NCBI GenBank assembly: GCA_007115705.1
Contig: QXEO01000234.1
Coordinates: 810,064 to 874,063, forward strand
DNA length: 64,000 bases
Reading direction: 5' to 3'
Source: Dactylis glomerata
Taxonomy: Eukaryota > Streptophyta > Magnoliopsida > Poales > Poaceae
Position numbers and translations under genes: made by a program. The notes under the pieces were generated by a model that saw nothing but the letters and a program-made list of their open reading frames with translations, had not been told where the DNA came from and searched no databases. How positions within the stretch are numbered: position 1 is the first letter of the stretch; each line of letters opens with the position of its first letter. Positions 59,168-64,000 of this stretch are shown piece after piece.

Positions 59168-60531
59168 TCAAATGTTAAGAAGGAGGGTGGCGGTGGCGAG
59201 GGTGTCCGGCCAGAACCGAGGGGGAACGTTGGAGTGGAAAAGCAACGTGCGGACACAATCGTTAAGAGTGCGAATGACGCGCTCAACACGACCATTTTGT
59301 TGGGACGTGTAGGGACAAGTTAGGCGGAGGACGGTGCCGTGCGACGCTAGGAGATGGCGGACTGCGGCATTGTCAAACTCTTTGCCATTGTCAGTTTGGA
59401 GTGCAATGATGGGACGACCGAACTGAGTGGTGACATATGAATAGAAGGTTGTGAGTGTGGCGAGAGCGTCGGATTTACGACGAAGTGGAAACGTCCACAC
59501 GTAATGAGAAAAATCATCCAAAATCACCAGATAGTATAAATAACCCATGTTGCTAGCAACCGGGGACGTCCGAACATCACTATGCAACAATTGGAAAGGA
59601 AAAGTAGAAATAGTGGTAGACTCGCTAAATGGAAGACGCACATGCTTGCCGAGACGGCAGGCTTGACAAGTATGGTGTTCAGCCTTATTACATGAGAATG
59701 AAAAACTCTGAAGAATCTGACGCAAAACGGTGGAGTTGGGATGACCAAGACGAGCATGCCAAAGGTCGACGCTAGTGGCGAGGGCGGCAGGACGAGGGGT
59801 GGCAGCGGTGGTGGAGTGCACTGGGTAGAGCTCGTCAGAGCTATCACAGCGGTGGAGAACCATCCGAGTACGGGCGTCCTTCACAGAAAAACCAACGGCG
59901 TCAAATTCAACAGTAATAGGATTCTCACGAGTAAGACGACGAACAGAAACGAGGTTTTTAACTAAGTGAGGAGAGACAAGAACATTAGACATGGTAATAG
60001 GAGTGGACGTGGAAGGAAAAGACCTATGACCGACATGTGTAATGGGTAAGGAGGAACCGTCGCCAACGGTGATGTGAGTGGAAGTTTGAACAGGAGTGGA
60101 GGATGAAAGGTTACCGGGATGATTTGTCATGTGAGCGGTGGCACCCGTGTCCATGAAGTAGTCACCGCCACCACCGTAGTGGCTGGGGGACAGCACCGAG
60201 TGCAATGCGGCGAGGAGGGCGGGATCCCACGGCGGCGACACCTGGGGAGGGTACCCCCCAGACGGTGGCGTGGCGGTGGAGCCTGCAGCAGTCGGTGGCG
60301 CGTAGTAGCCTGGGTAGGAGGCGGCGGGAGGCGCAACGCCATAGGCCGGGTAGAAGGCGCCGGGGGGCGCCGCGGCTGGCCTGGCGAAGTATGCCTGGTG
60401 AGTCGACGGATGCGGCCCGAAAATACTCGGTGCGGGTGCCCGAGGCACCGGCATAGAGTATGCGTGGACCACGCCGGCCCACGGGTTGGTGCCGTAGGAC
60501 CAGGGCGGGGTGGGCTGGTTCGGACGCGGAG
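59168..60531 (-). pseudogene. Element G: protease, GAG-pre-integrase and integrase
   Basis: Encodes an aspartic protease with FMDTGATAHM (about 60150), the zinc-binding pre-integrase region (H-x4-H with CQAC, about 59660-59790), and the integrase core with catalytic D, D and E in LHSDVR, LQTDNGKEF and QQNGRVER. It ends at TGA 59168-59170 inside the integrase C-terminal region, at a codon followed by PCRPRWNYAPHQLLFG in the same frame; the change looks like CGA to TGA. Confidence 0.9.
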
Positions 60532-61401
60532 CCCCCCCTGCGCCTGTCCTCCCGCGGGCGCCTGTTGCTGCTGCTGCTGGTTGCCGCCTCTACGGCGACG
60601 GCCTCCGCGACGCCCGCCGCCTTGCTGCTGTTGGGGAGCAGCGGGAGGGGCGGGGTAGAACCCCGGTTGCAGAGCAGGCTGCGACGGTGGCCGGGGAGCA
60701 GCCGGGGCGGTGGGAGGCGCGCCGCGGGTGCCGGCAGCCATGGCCTGATGCTGCGCGTGCTTCTTCACCCCTTTCATCCGGCGTGCCTCGAGCTTCAAGT
60801 ATGAGACAAACTTGGGAAAGGAGGGGTCCGTCATCAAGGTGAGGTTACCGGCGGCGTTACCAAAATCCTCATTGAGGTTGGCTGCGAGCGTGCTGAGGAG
60901 AAGATCATCTTCGATCCTGGAGCCGATGTCGCGCAGGTCGTCCGCCAACTTCTTGAGATGACGATTGTACTCGTCGATGGTCCGGTCATCCTGATGGCAG
61001 TTGAAGAACTCTTGCTGCAAGAAGACACGGCGCTGCAGTTTGTTGTCGGTGAAGAAGACATTGAGCTTGATCCACACGGCGGCGGCATCATCGCCGTCGG
61101 CGACGACGGTGTGAAACAGGTCGCGCGAGATCGTGGTGAAGAACCAGCGGATGAGCGTGGCATCGATCGAGGTCCACTCGGGATCGGCCGCCATGACGCG
61201 CGAGTCGGTGGAGCCGTCGACGTGATCCAGGAGATTCTCCTCACGGAAGAGAAGAGAGAAGTAGGTCTTCCAGGGGTGGTAGGAGGTGGTGGTGGCGTCG
61301 AGGGTCACGGGAACGCGGTTCCGGATGTTGATGTCGCGGATGACGGCGGGATCGGGGCCAGCGAACGGATTGGTGCGAGAGGAGGCGGGGGTTGACGACA
61401 T
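60532..61401 (-). pseudogene. Element G: gag
   Basis: Starts at ATG 61401 (MSSTPAS). Contains the Copia-type UBN2 gag core (about residues 30-190: YHPWKTYFSLLF, WFFTTISRDLFHTVV, LQRRVFLQQEFFNCHQDD, EYNRHLKKLADDLRDIG, LKLEARRM) and a glutamine/glycine-rich tail with no zinc knuckle seen. The protease follows only after a change of frame in a run of seven Gs (60532-60538). Confidence 0.88.
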
Positions 61402-61603
61402 GGTGAGGGGAGGAGAGAGCGGCGGCGCAGGGGAGCGCGGCGGCTGAGGTGGCGGCGGCGGTGCGGTAGAGGAAGAGGGGAGTGCGGCGGCCAGGGTAGG
61501 AGGAGGAGGAGCGGCGGCGGCGGCCAGGAGGCGGCGGCGGCAGGCCCTTGGCGGCGGCGGCTAGGAGGTGGAGCGGAAGCTAGGGTTAGGGACCGATACG
61601 GTG

Positions 61604-61613
61604 TCTGATACCA
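61604..61613 (-). other. Element G: primer-binding site (initiator-Met tRNA type)
   Basis: TGGTATCAGA on the minus strand abuts the end of the 5' LTR, the usual complement of the 3' end of plant initiator methionine tRNA. Confidence 0.9.
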
Positions 61614-61786
61614 TGTGGAAAGTATTTGGTGCATCGATAGATTGATTGATCGTGCACAAGGCACATATATAGGTACAGGGGTGTGACCGGGTCTAGTCTC
61701 CCAATGAATACAGGGGGGGGGGAGAAAGACACTACAGGTACAACGTACAAAACCCTACCCTATACACGTACAAAATATGTTCAACA
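61614..61786 (-). repeat. Element G: 5' LTR, 173 bp
   Basis: Same ends as the 3' LTR (TGTTGAACA to TTTCCACA on the minus strand). One C/T difference and two extra Gs compared with 56907-57077. Confidence 0.93.
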
Positions 61787-61791
61787 CATAC
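61787..61791. repeat. Target-site duplication CATAC, right copy (element G)
   Basis: CATAC directly after the LTR edge; host sequence resumes as ATTGTAAAG. Confidence 0.92.
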
Positions 61792-62278
61792 ATTGTAAAG
61801 TACAATATCATAAGTTTCCGATGATATATATTTTGTTGTATATACATTGTATTACGTTGGTTAAATTGATAATCTATGAATAAGCTTAGGACCTATGCAC
61901 CAGAGGGAGTAGGTTAAATATCAATTTTACAACATTAGTTGATACTTAAAATGGTACTCAACATTAAATGTCAGCAGAGAGATTAATAAAATGTCAAATA
62001 AAATTTCCCGTTGGTTCCACTTTATTCAAAAAGAAATCAACATGTTCATTCAACCTGATTTTCAGGCAATTCAATCCCTTTTGGAACAGTGCAAAAACAT
62101 TAATCATAAGCATTACATGAATCATAAATGCACTGAGAAGACAGAAAAATGCCTAAAATTATTTTGGCCTAAAAACATATAAGGCAGCACATTAATTTCT
62201 TGTCCCAGCTATATTAATTTTTTTGAGACAATATATATTAAAACATAAAAAAAATCCCACTGGGTTGTTTCTTTATCT
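61792..62278. other. AT-rich intergenic DNA
   Basis: No convincing gene. A 63-codon frame at 61991-62182 has no recognisable domain and is probably chance. Confidence 0.45.
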
Positions 62279-62843
62279 ATGCCGGAGCCCATTGCCGAAA
62301 TAGGATCATTCTATAAGGCGGCCCACATGTTCCACGCCCTGCGCTCAGATCGGACGAGACTAGAGTGCCGGCGCGCCGAGACGGCCGGCGGCCAGGGTGG
62401 TGCGGCGGCTTGGATCACCGGAGAAGCGTGTGACGGAGGAGCCTCACGCGCTGCTTCGTCGAGCGTGGCCACCCGTGCTGCACTCATGGCGGCGGTCACC
62501 GGAGCGGCGAGCGGGACGGCCAGTGGTGATGCCGGGAAGACACGGCGCGACGGCTACGCTCGCCATTTTCCTTCTGTGGGGCTTCGGGCGGCAACATTCT
62601 GAGGCGACGCCGGCGCGCTCGGCACGGAGGCCAGTCACGTTATGTTCCATAAGCGCTGACGGTCGTCTTCGCCCGGGAGACCAGCGGCTCCGGCATGGGG
62701 CCGACCATAAGGAAGCGACGGAGGCGAGCAAGGCACGGAGGCCATGCCATGCACGTCGTCGTCCACGAGGTGCGGCGCCTGCCAACCGAAGGTATTCATA
62801 CTTGTCCTTTTTTTTTGCTAGGGTTTTGGTATTTGGGATTTGA
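62279..62843 (+). other. GC-rich open segment, unassigned (possible gene fragment or exon)
   Basis: A sharp rise in G+C within AT-rich surroundings. Two overlapping plus-strand frames (62279-62602, ATG start; 62397-62843) and a minus frame (62444-62848) are open, as expected of GC-rich DNA, and none shows a known domain. The words AGGCACGGAGGCCA and GCACGGAGGCCAGTC repeat at about 62623 and 62730. The edge at about 62790 reads CCGAAG/GTATTC, a possible splice donor. It could be a captured gene fragment or the first exon of an unrecognised gene. Confidence 0.3.
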
Positions 62844-63208
62844 CCCAATTTTTCTTAATTTGCAATTACCTCTCCTTCTAATTGCTAAACGATGTGCGTA
62901 AGGCATAGACATGATCATGGGAATTAACCGAAAGTTAATTCGGGCCTAATCTTGATCATCAGCGACATTAACATAGGGCATTAACATGGCATTAGCATTG
63001 ACCGAAGGCACTTAACATTATTAAACCAACATCTGTTAGGCCTAATTAGGGTTGTAGTTACATTAGGTTGCACTGATACCATTGTTAGCATTATATTTTT
63101 ACATAGTGCGCCTTACCATCATCGGTTAGCAACTAGAACACCTAAAAGGCAACGGATTCGAATAAACTTACAGGATGTTGAAGCATTCCGGTGCCTGCTC
63201 AAGCAGGC
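62844..63208. other. Intergenic or intronic AT-rich DNA
   Basis: Contains recurring ATTAACATGG/CATTAACAT words near 62960-63020. No gene seen. Confidence 0.35.
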
Positions 63209-63661
63209 ATGGTGAGGACTAGGTGGAGTCGAACAGAGGCAGCAGCAGGTCGACGATGTATGGCCGCCGCCGGCACTACCCTCTTGGTGGCCAGCGGTGG
63301 TTGTCGGTCTTCGCCTTTCATTAGCACCACCTTTTTAGGATCGGTAGTTAGAGTGGAGCCTTACCAACTAAACAAGATCGTCATCTCTTTAGAGGAGGGT
63401 TATTCTTCCTTATATATCTACTTAGGAGATGGACTGAAACCATATTTTGTTGTTATAACCAGAGATCAATTCCAACATATGGGACCAATTTCACGACATG
63501 GTGGGATGTGGCGGAGCGATGCCCTGAATAAAAATAAATCAATCTCTCACTTACATTTAGTACACATGGAATATTATGTACATAAACTCGTCAGTAATGC
63601 AGATTACATTGTGGACACCATGGTGTTTGTCAAAATAAATAAATTGACAAAGATATTCTGA
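63209..63661 (+). CDS. Unrecognised open frame, 150 codons
   Basis: Opens at ATG 63209. The first 40 codons are GC-rich (R, A and G rich), the rest AT-rich, giving an abrupt change in composition near 63330 that argues against a normal single exon. I recognise no domain, signal peptide or membrane helix. It could be a gene remnant, a transposon-derived frame or chance; a coding role is not supported beyond length. Confidence 0.2.
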   Translation: MVRTRWSRTEAAAGRRCMAAAGTTLLVASGGCRSSPFISTTFLGSVVRVEPYQLNKIVISLEEGYSSLYIYLGDGLKPYFVVITRDQFQHMGPISRHGGMWRSDALNKNKSISHLHLVHMEYYVHKLVSNADYIVDTMVFVKINKLTKIF

Positions 63662-63834
63662 CATCTAAAAATAATTATACACCAGTTCTACATGTACATA
63701 TAAATGCGAATCCTCATGTATAAAATTTCAGTAAAAACTATATTTGTGAGTTACACAAAGAAGACAAATGTGAGGATAAAAACAGATCTACCTAGAAATT
63801 TGTCTTTTTAATATCTTATAGATTAACATTTTTA

Positions 63835-64000
63835 TTTTTGAAAATGGCTCCATGCAAGGGCCTGGCGTCTCATGACCACCCAACCGAATTGTAAAAATAA
63901 GAGGTAATTGCACTGGTGGTACAAAACTTTGTCCACCATGTGCAATTTCATACAACAACTTGCAAGTTATGTTCCGGTAGTACAAAACCTTGTCCACCGG
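63835..64000. repeat. Possible repeat or DNA-transposon end, cut by the window
   Basis: Two related words about 70 bp apart: GTGGTACAAAACTTTGTCCACC (about 63916) and its variant GTAGTACAAAACCTTGTCCACC (about 63977). Such spaced sub-terminal repeats occur in several grass DNA transposons; the rest lies beyond the window. Confidence 0.35.

Larger units (their letters stand above)
56907..61786 (-). mobile_element. Element G: young Copia retrotransposon, coding region broken
   Basis: 4880 bp, minus strand, complete: LTRs of 171 and 173 bp, CATAC target duplication, tRNA-iMet-type primer site, polypurine tract, and gag-protease-integrase-RT-RNase H in the Copia order. The LTRs differ by one substitution and the length of one G run, so the insertion is recent. 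The polyprotein is interrupted by a frameshift in gag (60532-60538), a TGA in integrase (59168) and a frameshift after the RT catalytic motif (about 58010), so it cannot be autonomous as read. Confidence 0.95.

Noticed and set aside
58141..59323. Large frames (382-384 codons) on both strands over the Copia RT
   Set aside because: They are shadows in the GC-rich linker and RT; the real RT motifs are in the minus frame of 58011-59167.
1..64000. tRNA, rRNA or microRNA genes
   Set aside because: No cloverleaf-like or conserved rRNA sequence was noticed by reading; a covariance-model scan could not be run.

Overview
The window is plant nuclear DNA from a grass, most likely a Pooideae species (Triticeae, oat or ryegrass relatives). 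The evidence is a dense stack of nested LTR retrotransposons whose LTRs resemble the Triticeae Sabrina-like and Fatima-like Athila families, a Stowaway MITE, and one ordinary intron-bearing plant gene. Family names are from recognition only; the species cannot be fixed from this sequence. I see no rRNA, tRNA, CRISPR array or bacterial gene.

Layout. 1-1601 and 19365-24730 are two halves of an old minus-strand Athila/Sabrina-like element (F), split by a 17.8-kb LTR element (A, 1602-19359, CATAC target duplication). A has 5.4-kb LTRs and no gag-pol; most of its interior is a diverged copy of its own LTR type in inverted orientation. At about 24730 the pol of F is joined in frame to the gag-protease-RT of a Tat-type Gypsy element (E, to 28817). 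E abuts a truncated LTR of a Fatima-like gag-protease element (D, 28818-36536), whose 5' LTR is followed by a second D-type internal fragment (36537-36882). That fragment is joined to the broken 3' LTR of a relative, C (36883-52003). The C LTR is split by B (36920-44731, CACAA duplication), a very young 7.8-kb element without coding capacity; its interior holds three different tandem-repeat arrays built around related GCAT/CCGG motifs. 52004-52390 is an LTR remnant.

Gene island. After unremarkable DNA and a Stowaway MITE (53153-53389) comes the only convincing host gene, a three-exon CASP-like four-helix membrane protein gene (53898-55145, plus strand). Past 1.8 kb of AT-rich DNA lies a young Copia element (G, 56907-61786, minus strand, CATAC duplication) with short LTRs, a tRNA-iMet-type primer site and a pol broken by two frameshifts and one nonsense codon. 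61792-64000 is AT-rich DNA with one GC-rich stretch and two unassigned open frames.

How it fits together. F, E, D and C are decayed and mutually truncated; A, B and G inserted later with target duplications still readable. A and B lack coding capacity and would need proteins from other elements. The strongest candidate for something undescribed is A, whose transcript from the LTR promoter would contain several kilobases of self-complementary sequence; next are the repeat-built interior of B and the in-frame E/F fusion carrying two reverse-transcriptase segments.
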